NCBI RefSeq assembly: GCF_014207375.1
Contig: NZ_JACHEE010000010.1
Span: 29,204-93,203, forward strand
Length of the DNA: 64,000 nucleotides
Source: Arthrobacter sp. AZCC_0090
Lineage (GTDB): Bacteria; Actinomycetota; Actinomycetes; Actinomycetales; Micrococcaceae
Direction of reading: 5' to 3'
Part shown: one piece after another, positions 18,254 to 27,307 of the stretch
Numbering within the stretch: position 1 is the stretch's first letter
How the letters are laid out: each line of letters opens with the position of its first letter
Position numbers and translations under genes: made by a program
Notes under the pieces: model-generated
What the model was told of the DNA's origin: nothing
Databases searched by the model: none
Seen by the model: the letters and a program-made list of their open reading frames with translations, nothing else

Positions 18254-19225
18254 TCACCACGCGTAGTCTTCCGGCGCTGTCCGGTGGCCCGGGAAGATGT
18301 CATCGAGCCGCTTGAGGGCATCGGCGTCGAGGGTGACATCCAAAGCCCGGATGGCAGCGTCCAACTGCTCCTGGGTGCGGGGACCCACGATCGGTGCGGT
18401 CACCGCCGGCTGGTGCAGCAACCAGGCCAAGCCCACATCGCCGGGCTCCTGGCCAAGGTCGTCGGCGAGGTCCTCGTACTGGCGGATCTGGTCCTCGTGC
18501 TTCTTGAGCGTTTCGGCCGCGCGGCCCTCAAGGCGCCGGACGCCGTCTCGCTCTTTCTTCAGCACGCCGCCCAGCAGACCGCCATGAAGTGGCGACCACG
18601 GGATCAGCCCGAGGCCGTACTGCTGGGCCGCCGGGATGACTTCCAGCTCGACGTTGCGGGTGAGCAGGTTGTAGATGGACTGCTCGCTCACGAGCCCGTT
18701 GTAGTTGCGCCGGGCGGCGGCTTCCTGGGCTTGGGCGATGTGCCAGCCAGCAAAGTTGCTACTTCCTGAGTACAGGATCTTGCCCTGTTGGACGGCAACC
18801 TCGATCGCCTGCCAGATCTCATCCCACGGAGTGTTCCGGTCCACGTGGTGGAACTGATAGACGTCGATGTAGTCGGTCTGCAGGCGCTTCAGGCTTGCGT
18901 CCAAGGCCCGCCGGATGTTGAGGGCGGACAGCTTGGACTCGTTGGGGCGGTCCGTCATGGTTCCGTAGAGCTTGGTGGCCAGGACCACGCGTTCGCGGCG
19001 CTCGCCGCCCTTGGCAAACCAGCGGCCGATGATTTCCTCGGTCCAGCCCCGGTTGTCGTGGCCGCCGTAAACGTTGGCGGTGTCGAAGAAATTGATACCG
19101 GAGTCCAGGGCGGAATCCATGATGGAGTGCGCTGTGGATTCCTCCGTCTGCGGGCCGAAGTTCATGGTTCCGAGGCACAAGCGGGAGACGCTGAGGCCGG
19201 AGCGGCCCAAGTGGGTGTACTGCAT
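18254..19225 (-). CDS. aldo/keto reductase (YghZ/potassium-channel beta type)
   Basis: 323 residues with LGRSGLSVSRLCLGTMNFG at the start, NFFDTANVYGG (Tyr), ATKLYG (Lys), DVYQFHHVDRNTPWDE (His) and the cofactor tail PIVGPRTQEQLDAAI. It belongs to a different AKR branch from the two flanking reductases and is closest by eye to bacterial L-glyceraldehyde-3-phosphate reductase-like proteins. It lies 30 bases after the first reductase in the same operon. Confidence 0.9.
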   Translation of the reverse strand: MQYTHLGRSGLSVSRLCLGTMNFGPQTEESTAHSIMDSALDSGINFFDTANVYGGHDNRGWTEEIIGRWFAKGGERRERVVLATKLYGTMTDRPNESKLSALNIRRALDASLKRLQTDYIDVYQFHHVDRNTPWDEIWQAIEVAVQQGKILYSGSSNFAGWHIAQAQEAAARRNYNGLVSEQSIYNLLTRNVELEVIPAAQQYGLGLIPWSPLHGGLLGGVLKKERDGVRRLEGRAAETLKKHEDQIRQYEDLADDLGQEPGDVGLAWLLHQPAVTAPIVGPRTQEQLDAAIRALDVTLDADALKRLDDIFPGHRTAPEDYAW

Positions 19226-19255
19226 GGTTTTGCTTTCCTTACGCTGTGGTGGTTC

Positions 19256-20101
19256 TTACATTTGGCTGAAGGACGCGACGGCGGGATCTGCGCCCAGGCG
19301 AGCACCGGCGTCGAGCGCGCTGACGGCTTCCAGTTCTTCCAAGGTGAGCTGCAATGACGCCGCCGCGAGGTTCTGCCGGATCCGTTCCGGGTGCACTGAC
19401 TTGGGAATGACGATGTTGCCGATTCCGAGGTGCCACGCCAGCACGATCTGGGCCGGGGTGGCGTTGTGTGTTTCGGCTAGTTTGGTGACTGTTGCCGACC
19501 CCAGGTCCGCTCCCTGCCCCAGCGGGCTATAGGCCTCGACGGCGATTCCGTGCGAGCGGCTCTTCGCCGCCAGTTCCTGCTGCTGGAACGTCGGGTGCAG
19601 TTCGATTTGGTTGACGGCGGGAACGACGTCGGCTGATGCCAAGAGCGTGTCGAGGTGTTCGGGCAAGAAGTTGGAGACGCCGATTGCCCGGGCGCCGCCG
19701 TCAGCATGGATCTTTTCCAAGGCCTTCCACGCATCCACGAAGAGGCCTTGGGACGGCACCGGCCAATGGATCAAGTAGAGATCGATGACGTCGAGGCCGA
19801 GTTCGCGGCGGCTGTTGTCGAACGCCGCAGCAGCCTGCCCCTGCTCGCCGTTGCGGAGTTTGGTGGTGATGAAGAGTTCTTCCCGCGAGATGCCGGAAGC
19901 CCGGACCGCTGCGCCGACGCCGGATTCGTTCCGGTATCCCGCGGCGGTATCTATGTGTCGGTAGCCGGCTTCGAGGGCGTCCTCCACCGCCTTCTGGGTT
20001 TCGGCGGGCGGGACTTGGAAGACGCCGAAGCCGAGTTGGGGGATGGTGATCGAGTTGTTCAGGACGAGCCCGGGAACGGTTGAATTCTGAGCGCTGGACA
20101 T
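19256..20101 (-). CDS. aldo/keto reductase (2,5-diketogluconate reductase type)
   Basis: 281 residues; DTAAGYRNESGVG (Asp, Tyr), TTKLRNGEQG (Lys), DLYLIHWPVPSQG (His) and IPKSVHPERIRQNLAA (NADPH). First gene of the reductase-lactonase operon. Its promoter faces the XRE regulator gene across 163 bases that contain a perfect 17-bp palindrome, so the operon is probably under that regulator. Confidence 0.9.
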   Translation of the reverse strand: MSSAQNSTVPGLVLNNSITIPQLGFGVFQVPPAETQKAVEDALEAGYRHIDTAAGYRNESGVGAAVRASGISREELFITTKLRNGEQGQAAAAFDNSRRELGLDVIDLYLIHWPVPSQGLFVDAWKALEKIHADGGARAIGVSNFLPEHLDTLLASADVVPAVNQIELHPTFQQQELAAKSRSHGIAVEAYSPLGQGADLGSATVTKLAETHNATPAQIVLAWHLGIGNIVIPKSVHPERIRQNLAAASLQLTLEELEAVSALDAGARLGADPAVASFSQM

Positions 20102-20203
20102 GTCCGGCCTTTCGTCGCTGCTGGGTGGATTGCCTTGCTGGCACTTTTGAGCCTATGCATGTTCGCAGCAACAATCAGTAGTTTTGACGCCCCCTCTTTT
20201 TCC

Positions 20204-20220
20204 TAGGACTGGCAGTCCTA
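20204..20220. promoter_or_regulatory. palindromic operator of the reductase operon
   Basis: TAGGACTGGCAGTCCTA: two 7-bp arms around GGC. It lies 44 bp before the XRE regulator start and 102 bp before the first reductase. By position it is the likely binding site for that regulator, acting on both promoters. Confidence 0.65.
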
Positions 20221-20264
20221 CCTTGGCCGTAGAAACAGGCCTCTAGGGAGGGGAGAATGGGGAC

Positions 20265-21176
20265 ATGGGTCAAAGCGCCGAGTTCGGAAAATTCCTCAAA
20301 GCCATGCGTGCCCGGATGTCGCCGGACGATGCAGGATTGCCGGAAGCGTCCGGCGCGCGCCGCGTTCCCGGGCTGCGCAGGGAGGAAATTGCCCGCTTGG
20401 CCGATGTCAGCACGGACTACTACACACGGCTCGAGCAAGGCCGCCATATCCATCCATCCAGGGCCGTCCTTGAAGCAGTGTCGCGGGCGCTGCGCCTGGA
20501 CTCAAGCGAGCACACGCACATGATGGACCTCCTAGAGCACTGCGCGTCGAGCGCCAAAGCGCCGACTCCCACGCCACGGGTGCGGCCGGCCTTGCGCCAA
20601 CTTCTGGACGCTGTGGGCGACGTTCCGGCGCTCCTGCTTGGCCGGCGCAGTGACGTTCTTGGAGCCAACCGCATGGCAGTCTTGCTGTTTGCGGACTTCC
20701 CGTCCATGCCTCCCGCCGAGCGAAACCTCACGCGCTGGCTGATCCTGGACCCCCAGGCACGCGAACTGTTCCGGGACTGGAAGACGGTTGCCGCGGAAGC
20801 CGCCGGCTCCCTACGTGCGGATACCGGGCGGCACCCCGACGATCCCCAAGCCAACCAGCTCGTGGGCGAACTCGCCGTAAACAGCGAACACTTCCGCCAA
20901 TGGTGGGCCGGGCATCGAGTGGCGGCGCGTTCGGCCGGCACCGTCCGCCTGCATCACCCCGCGGTGGGGGACGTCGAGCTCAACTTCGAGAATTTGGCCC
21001 TGCCGCAGGACCCGGATCAAGTCCTACGCGTCTATTCCGCAAAGGCGGGTTCGCCGTCGGACGATGCGCTCAAGCTGCTGGGCAGCTTTGGTGCGGGAAC
21101 GGCGTTTAGTGCGGGAACGGCGACGACGGCGACAAGCCCTGAGTTGTCCGCTCGCCAAGCCTCAAACGAGGGCTGA
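20265..21176 (+). CDS. XRE-family regulator with MmyB-like ligand domain
   Basis: 303 residues. An N-terminal helix-turn-helix (RVPGLRREEIARLADVSTDY, TRLEQGRHIHPS) at about 30-80 is followed by the MmyB-type PAS-like ligand-binding domain (LLGRRSDVLGANRMA, RWLILDPQARELFRDW, RLHHPAVGDVELNFENL). Members often sit divergent from oxidoreductase genes and respond to small, possibly lipid-like, molecules. Here it faces the aldo/keto reductase operon. The C-terminal tail is a low-complexity Ala/Thr stretch. Confidence 0.88.
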   Translation: MGQSAEFGKFLKAMRARMSPDDAGLPEASGARRVPGLRREEIARLADVSTDYYTRLEQGRHIHPSRAVLEAVSRALRLDSSEHTHMMDLLEHCASSAKAPTPTPRVRPALRQLLDAVGDVPALLLGRRSDVLGANRMAVLLFADFPSMPPAERNLTRWLILDPQARELFRDWKTVAAEAAGSLRADTGRHPDDPQANQLVGELAVNSEHFRQWWAGHRVAARSAGTVRLHHPAVGDVELNFENLALPQDPDQVLRVYSAKAGSPSDDALKLLGSFGAGTAFSAGTATTATSPELSARQASNEG

Positions 21177-21321
21177 CGGGTTTCAGCCATATGTGCTCTA
21201 CGTCACTGTGCCACTGCATAGTGAATTGGCATGATTCTGTCTATGTGCCCATTGGGTGGCCCTTGCGCGGCGTTTAGGCTGAATCCAGACCTTTTTCGCA
21301 TATCAAGGATGGAATTCAACG

Positions 21322-21528
21322 ATGAAACGCATCGCGCTGCTGAGGGAGCGGGCAAGCACCGCAGGGTCCGCGGGATCCACAGGCTCCCATTGCCCGGCAT
21401 CCGGTCAATGGAGCCCTGAAGGCGAACCCCACATTGTGCACACCTTTTTTGAAGGCCACGTCTTCCCGTCCCACAATGGTGTGGCAACGGTCTGGCATCG
21501 CCAGTACCTGGTCGCTGGATCCCGATGA
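21322..21528 (+). CDS. small hypothetical protein (CPxSG-type)
   Basis: 68 residues from ATG 21322, preceded by an AAGGA motif. It has a Ser/Gly-rich N-terminus and a segment SHCPASGQWSPEGEPHIVHT that resembles small actinobacterial proteins with a Cys-Pro-x-Ser/Thr-Gly motif. Its TGA overlaps the ATG of the next ORF (ATGA), a good sign that both are real and co-translated. Function unknown. Confidence 0.5.
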   Translation: MKRIALLRERASTAGSAGSTGSHCPASGQWSPEGEPHIVHTFFEGHVFPSHNGVATVWHRQYLVAGSR

Positions 21529-21797
21529 GCCCCGAAACCTTAGGGGCATGGGGCCCAAGCCACTTCTCGACGTCGGCCCAGCGGCCCGCTGCGGCGGCGC
21601 AGCACCTGCCGCCGTCGAAATGGTCCGAACTCAATCGCGGCGAAACCGTCTGGATCCACGAGGACAAGTGGGGCTTCGACGCCGGCCTTGTGGACGAAGT
21701 GTCCTCTGACCACGAATTCCTGTGGATCGAATTTGCCGGCCGTGGCCGGCGACTCCTCTGTGGCGGTGACCCCGTCCAAGTCTGGACCCGCGCGTGA
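21525..21797 (+). CDS. small hypothetical protein
   Basis: 90 residues, coupled by a 4-nt overlap to the gene before it. It is Trp-rich in its second half (ETVWIHEDKWGFDAGLVDEV, FLWIEFAGRGRRLLCGGD), suggesting a small beta-barrel-like fold, and is followed by a strong terminator. I do not recognise the family. Confidence 0.5.
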   Translation: MSPETLGAWGPSHFSTSAQRPAAAAQHLPPSKWSELNRGETVWIHEDKWGFDAGLVDEVSSDHEFLWIEFAGRGRRLLCGGDPVQVWTRA

Positions 21798-21813
21798 GTC
21801 CAGCCTCGCAACT

Positions 21814-21853
21814 GATGGCCGCCAGCCTTTCCACAGAAGGGCTGGCGGCCATC
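21814..21853 (+). terminator. bidirectional terminator between small gene and dodecin
   Basis: 14-bp perfect stem (GATGGCCGCCAGCC and its complement) with a 12-nt loop, followed by a T-rich stretch. It serves the + strand small genes and perhaps the convergent dodecin gene. Confidence 0.8.
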
Positions 21854-21891
21854 GTCGGTTTTGGGGTTTGTTTGGCTTAACGCTCGAGGTT

Positions 21892-22101
21892 CTAACGCTC
21901 CAGGCGGAATCCGAGCTTGATGGTTACCTGCCAGTCGGCCACGGCGCCCTCGCTGAGGTGGCCGCGGATTTCCTTGACCTCGAACCAATCGAGGTTGCGG
22001 AGGGTCTGGCTTGCAGCCGCAATCCCATTCTTGATGGCGGCGTCGACGCCCTCGGACGAGGTACCAACAATTTCGGAAACGCTATATGTGTGGTCAGCCA
22101 T
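21892..22101 (-). CDS. dodecin family protein
   Basis: 69 residues, the normal dodecin length. VSEIVGTSSEGVDAAIKNGI, the helix AASQTLRNLDWFEV and the strand DWQVTIKLGFRLE match the family. Dodecins form hollow dodecamers that store flavin or related cofactors in the cytoplasm. Trp39 of the flavin stack is present (LDWFEV). Confidence 0.92.
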   Translation of the reverse strand: MADHTYSVSEIVGTSSEGVDAAIKNGIAAASQTLRNLDWFEVKEIRGHLSEGAVADWQVTIKLGFRLER

Positions 22102-22163
22102 TCTTGCTCCTCATGATCGTCCTTGATGCCTGAACTGCTGGCCCGGCAGGCCGTGAAAGCAGA

Positions 22164-22883
22164 CTAGCCGACGCAAGGCCGGGGGAACAGGGGTGGCACT
22201 GTGGATAGGATCATCGGCAGCAAGGCCGCGGGTGAGGTGACAACGGCGGCAGCGTGCAACGCTTCCTCTTTTCCCCCGTATCCCCAGAGCGCGAATAACG
22301 TGGAAATTCCGTGCTCGGCTGCGCCCGCGACATCGTAGCTTCTGTCGCCGACCATTACCGGGTTGGAGATGTCGATGCCCTGGGAGGCGAGGCGGAGCAG
22401 CGCTTCACCGATGACTTCTGCCTTGGTCGCTCTTCTTTCAACGTCCGATGCCCCGCAGATGTTGATGAAGTTGCTCTCGATTCCAAAGCGTCGTGCGAGT
22501 CGTAGTGCTTGATCTTCCACTTTGGAGGTAGCAACAGCCATGGGGATTCCTGCCAGCAGCAGTTGCTCCAGCAACTCGATGACCCCTTCGTACAGACTGG
22601 ATTGCTCCGCGCCGTGATCCGCGTATGCCTTGCGGTAATGTTGGAGGGCTCTCTGGGCTGTCGCTTCATTCAGCCCGGAGACTGTTCTGAATGAGTCCAC
22701 CATCGGCGGACCGACGAACCTGAGCAGTTCATCCGGCGACGGGACAGGCGCTCCTACTGATTCCAAAGCCTGGGCAGCACTCGAAGTAACACCTAAAGCT
22801 GAGTCGATGAGCGTTCCGTCCATGTCGAACAGGACGCAGGTGATGCCGCCGAACGGCGGGCGTGTGTGATGCGGAAGTATCAT
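22164..22883 (-). CDS. HAD-superfamily phosphatase (phosphoglycolate-phosphatase-like)
   Basis: 239 residues from ATG 22883. HAD motif I is in LFDMDGTLID, motif II is AVATSK, motif III is the Lys in RRATKAEVIG and motif IV is MVGDRSYDV. A cap domain lies between I and II. Substrate probably a small phosphorylated metabolite. The open frame reaches 22958 and would overlap the AsnC gene; the internal ATG avoids this. Confidence 0.85.
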   Translation of the reverse strand: MILPHHTRPPFGGITCVLFDMDGTLIDSALGVTSSAAQALESVGAPVPSPDELLRFVGPPMVDSFRTVSGLNEATAQRALQHYRKAYADHGAEQSSLYEGVIELLEQLLLAGIPMAVATSKVEDQALRLARRFGIESNFINICGASDVERRATKAEVIGEALLRLASQGIDISNPVMVGDRSYDVAGAAEHGISTLFALWGYGGKEEALHAAAVVTSPAALLPMILSTVPPLFPRPCVG

Positions 22884-22965
22884 CTTTTTGGAGCTTTCGG
22901 TCGTGGACCTGGTTCTGCTTGGGTTGTGCACGGGAATTACTTTTTGAAAGGTGGACATCGACCGA

Positions 22966-23415
22966 GTGAGTCTTGATCACATAGACCAGAGGATCCTTGC
23001 GGAGCTCACCAAGAATGCACGCATTAGTCATGCCGAACTGGCGACCAAAGTCCTGCTTTCAAGGAATGCCGTGCGGCAGCGGGTCGACCGGATGGAACGG
23101 CAAGGGTATATCCAGGGATATACGGTGGTTGCAGGCACATCGGGGCAAAGTCCTGTCTCGGCTTTCCTCATGGTTTACAGGAAAGACCGAGTGCGGGGTT
23201 CAGACGTCGTCACTGTTTTGCGTTCGATTCCGGAAGTGGTTTTGTGCGACGTCGTCAGCGGTGACTTTGATCTTCTGGTGAGACTTGAAGCCCGGTCTTT
23301 GGAGAGAGTCCAGGAGATTTGGGAGCAGATTGCCGCCCTTCCCGGTGTCACGGATACGGTGACGGCCATGACGCTTTCCAGTCTCATCCGGCGCGGTGTG
23401 GAGCCGACCGCGTGA
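22966..23415 (+). CDS. Lrp/AsnC-family regulator
   Basis: About 149 residues: an N-terminal HTH (LDHIDQRILAELTKNARISH, LSRNAVRQRVDRMERQGYIQ) and a C-terminal RAM ligand domain (SGDFDLLVRLEA). GTG at 22966 lies 11 nt behind AAAGGTGG; GTG 22951 is the alternative. It is convergent with aspA, only 11 bases apart, and divergent from the HAD gene. As an amino-acid-responsive regulator next to a homoserine/aspartate gene set it is a candidate regulator of that set, but position alone does not prove it. Confidence 0.9.
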   Translation: MSLDHIDQRILAELTKNARISHAELATKVLLSRNAVRQRVDRMERQGYIQGYTVVAGTSGQSPVSAFLMVYRKDRVRGSDVVTVLRSIPEVVLCDVVSGDFDLLVRLEARSLERVQEIWEQIAALPGVTDTVTAMTLSSLIRRGVEPTA

Positions 23416-23426
23416 CGGATCAGCAA

Positions 23427-24836
23427 TCAAACCGCTGTTATGTGGGTGCCCTTGGCTGGAAACGCAGCGGATTCAAGGATCGATTGAGCAACGGCCCGGT
23501 CCAGGAGTTTCCTCTCCATGACGACGTCGAGAATGGTTGACCCATCCCGCAGTGCATCCTTGGCTACTGCCGCTGCCGCTACGTAGCCGATGGCCGGAAC
23601 CAGTGCTGTTGCAAGGCCTACCGAGGCTGCGGTCTGGCTGGCGAGACGGCTGGTGTTCGCTTCGATGCCTCCCATGCAATGTGTCCGGAGAATGAGTGCT
23701 CCTTGTTTGAGCCATGAAACGCCTTGAAGCAGGACATGCGCGATGACCGGCTCGAAGGCATTGAGTTGGAGCTGACCATTGTCTGCCGCCATCGTTACGG
23801 CGGTGTCTGCGCCGGCGACCGCGAAAGCGATCTGATTCATGGTCTCCGGGATAACGGGGTTGACCTTTCCGGGCATGATGGACGACCCAGCTTGGCGGGG
23901 AGGCAGAGTGATCTCACCAAAGCCATTTTGCGGTCCGCTGGACAGCAACCGGAGGTCGCTGCTGATTTTGGACAGCTTTATTGCGGTCCGTTTCAGCATG
24001 CCCGACATGTGCATGAAGACGCCGACGTCGGACGTCGCTTCGACCAGATCGTTGGCAGGAAAGACCTCGACACCGGAAATCTCAGACAGTGCCCGCAGTA
24101 CCAATTGCTGGTAGCCCGGTTCGGCAGTGATGCCGGTGCCGATGGCGGTGGCTCCCAGGTTGCACTCCCGCATCAGCTCTGTGGACTCCAAGAGCCTGGA
24201 GCGATCTTCTTCCAACGTCGCGGCGAAGGCATTGAACTCCTGACCCAGGGTCATCGGCACAGCATCCTGAAGCTGCGTTCTGCCCATCTTGACGACGTCG
24301 GCAAATTCGGCGCCCTTGCTTCTGGCGGTTTCGGCAAGCCTGCCCAATTCTTGGTTCAGTTCTGTGGTGGCGAAAATGAGGGCCAGTTTGATTGCGGTTG
24401 GATATGTGTCGTTGGTGGATTGGCATCGATTGACATGGTCAATGGGGTGCAAGTGCTGGTAGTCGCCGCGGCGGTGGCCTAGTTTTTCCAGGGCAAGGTT
24501 CGCGATCACTTCGTTGGCGTTCATATTGGTGCTCGTGCCCGCGCCGCCTTGGATGACGTCCACGCAGAACTGTTCGTGGTGATGGCCGTCCTCGATTTCC
24601 TGGCACGATTCGCGGATTGCTGCCGCTTGCTGGGGCAAGAGGACCCCGAGTTCGCAGTTGGCCTGCGCTGCGGCGCTCTTGATCATCGCGAGGGAGCGCA
24701 CCAAATGCGGGTGGCTGGAGATAGGAATGCCGCTGATGGTGAAGTTTTCCAATGCCCGGGCAGTGTGTGCTCCCCAGTAGGCGTTCGCGGGTACAGGAAT
24801 GTTCCCCAGCGAATCGGTCTCGGTGCGGGTGGTCAT
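23427..24836 (-). CDS. aspA: aspartate ammonia-lyase
   Basis: 469 residues. It has the fumarase/aspartase signature GSSIMPGKVNP, VIQGGAGTSTNMNANEVIAN, QSTNDTYPTA and GTGITAEPGYQ. It converts L-aspartate to fumarate and ammonia. It is the last gene of the operon hom-ald-aspA, 13 bases after the aldehyde dehydrogenase with an AGGAT ribosome binding site. In this setting it would be the exit step of a homoserine degradation route into the TCA cycle. Confidence 0.93.
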   Translation of the reverse strand: MTTRTETDSLGNIPVPANAYWGAHTARALENFTISGIPISSHPHLVRSLAMIKSAAAQANCELGVLLPQQAAAIRESCQEIEDGHHHEQFCVDVIQGGAGTSTNMNANEVIANLALEKLGHRRGDYQHLHPIDHVNRCQSTNDTYPTAIKLALIFATTELNQELGRLAETARSKGAEFADVVKMGRTQLQDAVPMTLGQEFNAFAATLEEDRSRLLESTELMRECNLGATAIGTGITAEPGYQQLVLRALSEISGVEVFPANDLVEATSDVGVFMHMSGMLKRTAIKLSKISSDLRLLSSGPQNGFGEITLPPRQAGSSIMPGKVNPVIPETMNQIAFAVAGADTAVTMAADNGQLQLNAFEPVIAHVLLQGVSWLKQGALILRTHCMGGIEANTSRLASQTAASVGLATALVPAIGYVAAAAVAKDALRDGSTILDVVMERKLLDRAVAQSILESAAFPAKGTHITAV

Positions 24837-24849
24837 GGCATTACATCCT

Positions 24850-26262
24850 CTATTTCTTGATGCAGATGACTTTGGGCTGGGTCATCTCCTCATAGGCAAA
24901 ATGGACACCTTCCCTGCCGAGGCTTCCGTATTTGGAACCACCGAACGGCATGCCGTCGAACCGATAGTCCGACGAATCGTTGATCATGACGCCCCCTGCG
25001 TCGAGGCGGCGGGCAGCGTCCATGGCGTTGCTCAGGGAGTCCGTAAAAATGCCGGCGTGAAGGCTGAAATCGATGGCATTCGCTACTTCAATGGCTTCTT
25101 CGAAGGTGTTGAAGGCGTGCAGCATGACCACAGGCCCAAACACTTCTTCGCTCCACAACCTGCTGTCCGCCGGGACGGCTTCCAGGACAGTCGGCCGAAG
25201 CACATTGCCCTCCGTCACGTTGCCAGCGAGAAGAGTTGCGCCGTCCTGGATCGCCTCATCCAGCTTGGCTTGGAGTTCGTCCAGCGCTGCCCGACTGATC
25301 ATCGGGCCGACGTCCGTCCGCTCATCCGAGGGATCTCCTGCAACCAATCGGGCCGTCGCTTCCAGGAAGCGGTGGCGGAAGTCAGCGTACAACGATGTGG
25401 CTATGAGGATCCGCTGTACCCCTACGCAGTTCTGGCCAGCGGCCCAGAACGCTCCGGAGACACAGGATTCCACGGCGTCGTCAATGTCTGCGTCGCTCAG
25501 GATGATGACCGGCGCGTTTCCGCCGAGGTCCATGGATAGCTTCTTCAGGCCGGCGGCGCGGGCAATGCTTTCCCCGGTGGAAAACCCGCCAGTGAAGGAC
25601 ACCATTCGCACATCCCTGGACCGGATGATGGTTTCGGCCACCTCCCGGTCACCGTGAACGACGGTCAGGACCTCTTGGGGGAGCCCGGCGTCCACCAGGG
25701 TGTCCGCGAGCAGCTGGGCCGACAGGGGAGCAAGGGCAGATGGCTTGAGGACCACGGCGTTTCCCCCAGCGATGGCCGGACCGATCTTGTGCGCCACCAG
25801 GTTGAGGGGGTCGTTGAAGGGCGTGATCGCTGCGATGATGCCAAGCGGTTCCCGTGAGTACCACCCCGTCCGGTCCTCCGAGCCTTCATAGGAGTCAAAA
25901 GGGATGACTTCGCCGGCGTTCCTGCGTGCCTCGGCTGCGGACAATCGGAGTGTGTTGACAGCTCGCAGCACTTCCTTTCGTGCCTGGCGAATGGTTTTCC
26001 CGGACTCGGCAACTATGGTCTGGGCGAACTCTTCGCTTCTTTGCTCGATGTCCGTCGCGGCGGCGTCGAGGATCTTGCCGCGTGCGTTGCGGGACAGGGC
26101 CTGCGCTTTCCGCGCACCGGACCGGGCCACGTCGAGAACGGCTTCGCCGGAAGAATCATCGCTCAGCGGAACTGCACCGACGATCCTGCCGTCGTAGGGA
26201 CTCGTTACTTCACGGAACTTCGGCACTACGGTTTCCTGGGCGCAAAGCGTGGAACTAGACAT
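24850..26262 (-). CDS. aldehyde dehydrogenase, predicted aspartate-semialdehyde oxidising
   Basis: 470 residues of the NAD(P)-dependent ALDH superfamily: [40 protein letters not shown], catalytic Cys in GQNCVGVQR and the C-terminal [20 protein letters not shown]. The usual glutamate of ELGG is aspartate here (SMDLGGNAP). The family (lactaldehyde, phosphonoacetaldehyde and succinate-semialdehyde type) makes a free acid rather than an acyl-phosphate. Between homoserine dehydrogenase and aspartase, oxidation of aspartate semialdehyde to aspartate is the natural reading, but this is inferred from context. ATG 26262 overlaps the end of hom by 8 bases. Confidence 0.88.
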   Translation of the reverse strand: MSSSTLCAQETVVPKFREVTSPYDGRIVGAVPLSDDSSGEAVLDVARSGARKAQALSRNARGKILDAAATDIEQRSEEFAQTIVAESGKTIRQARKEVLRAVNTLRLSAAEARRNAGEVIPFDSYEGSEDRTGWYSREPLGIIAAITPFNDPLNLVAHKIGPAIAGGNAVVLKPSALAPLSAQLLADTLVDAGLPQEVLTVVHGDREVAETIIRSRDVRMVSFTGGFSTGESIARAAGLKKLSMDLGGNAPVIILSDADIDDAVESCVSGAFWAAGQNCVGVQRILIATSLYADFRHRFLEATARLVAGDPSDERTDVGPMISRAALDELQAKLDEAIQDGATLLAGNVTEGNVLRPTVLEAVPADSRLWSEEVFGPVVMLHAFNTFEEAIEVANAIDFSLHAGIFTDSLSNAMDAARRLDAGGVMINDSSDYRFDGMPFGGSKYGSLGREGVHFAYEEMTQPKVICIKK

Positions 26263-27307
26263 GTGCGGCTGCTCCTGTCTTGGCTGCGTGCATCGCGATG
26301 ATGTCCGAGAGCAGGGCATAGGCGGTCTCGACGCGGCCGGCCCCCGGTCCCGAGACGGTGACGGGGCCAAGGAGGTCCGTGTCGAAGGAAACGGCGTTCG
26401 TCGCGCCTGAAACCCCGGCGAGCCCGTGGTCGAGGGGGAGCGCGATGGGGGCTACGCGAGCGGTGACCATACCGTCAGGATTCCGCAGGGCCGAACCGAC
26501 GAGCTTCCAGCGGCGTCCCTCCCGGGATGCCTTCCGGATATCTTCGGCCGTGACGGTCGAGATCCCTTGCCGCTGGACGTCCTTGAGTTCGATGCCCGCG
26601 CCAAGCAGTTCATTGGCCAGGATCAGGACCTTGAGTTGGACGTCGTATCCTTCGATGTCTGCTGCGGGGTTCGCTTCTGCGTAGCCAAGTTCCTGTGCTT
26701 CTTTGATGGCCGCTTCGAAGCCCAGGCCGGCTTCCATCCGTCCGAGCACATAGTTGCTGGTGCCGTTGAGGATGCCTTCGAAGCCGTTCAGCGTGAGGCC
26801 CGCGAACATCTTCTTGGCCAATCGGATCACAGGAGTTCCGCTCATGACGGCTCCTTCGAACTCGAAGTGGGCGCCGTTTTGTTCGGCCAAGGAAGTGAGC
26901 TCGGCCCCGCGAAGGGCAACGGGGCCTTTGTTCGTGGTGCAGACGCTCTTACCGGATTCGAGTGCCCACCGCACGTGCGAGACTGCCGGCTCGCCGTCGT
27001 CGGGGTTCGTGAAGGTGGCTTCGCAGATGATGTCTGCTGTGCAGGAGCGGATGACCGACTCATTGTTCGTGTCAGCGGATCCGCCGTGTTCGGCGAAGGT
27101 TTCGCTCTCGCCTCCGAGGGCCAGGGCCAAGGAGAGGTCAATACCGTCGGGCCGGACCAGGGATCCGAGCCGGAGGTCGGTGATGGCAACGACACGGAGG
27201 CCGAAGCCCAACTCGGATCGAAGGGCCTCGCCGCGGGTTGCTATCAGTTCGGCCAGGGTCCTGTTGACGCCGCCAAAGCCGATCAGGGCAATGTCATAGG
27301 TGGTCAT
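26255..27307 (-). CDS. homoserine dehydrogenase without ACT domain
   Basis: 350 residues. Nucleotide-binding GFGGVN (10-15), [19 protein letters not shown] and the catalytic region [18 protein letters not shown] (Asp and Lys) are intact. The C-terminal ACT domain found in biosynthetic actinobacterial homoserine dehydrogenases (about 430-450 residues), through which threonine inhibits them, is absent. It heads an operon with an aldehyde dehydrogenase and aspartase, not with thrC/thrB. Together this points to a catabolic enzyme that oxidises homoserine. AAGGAG lies 6 nt before the ATG. Confidence 0.9.
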   Translation of the reverse strand: MTTYDIALIGFGGVNRTLAELIATRGEALRSELGFGLRVVAITDLRLGSLVRPDGIDLSLALALGGESETFAEHGGSADTNNESVIRSCTADIICEATFTNPDDGEPAVSHVRWALESGKSVCTTNKGPVALRGAELTSLAEQNGAHFEFEGAVMSGTPVIRLAKKMFAGLTLNGFEGILNGTSNYVLGRMEAGLGFEAAIKEAQELGYAEANPAADIEGYDVQLKVLILANELLGAGIELKDVQRQGISTVTAEDIRKASREGRRWKLVGSALRNPDGMVTARVAPIALPLDHGLAGVSGATNAVSFDTDLLGPVTVSGPGAGRVETAYALLSDIIAMHAAKTGAAAHV

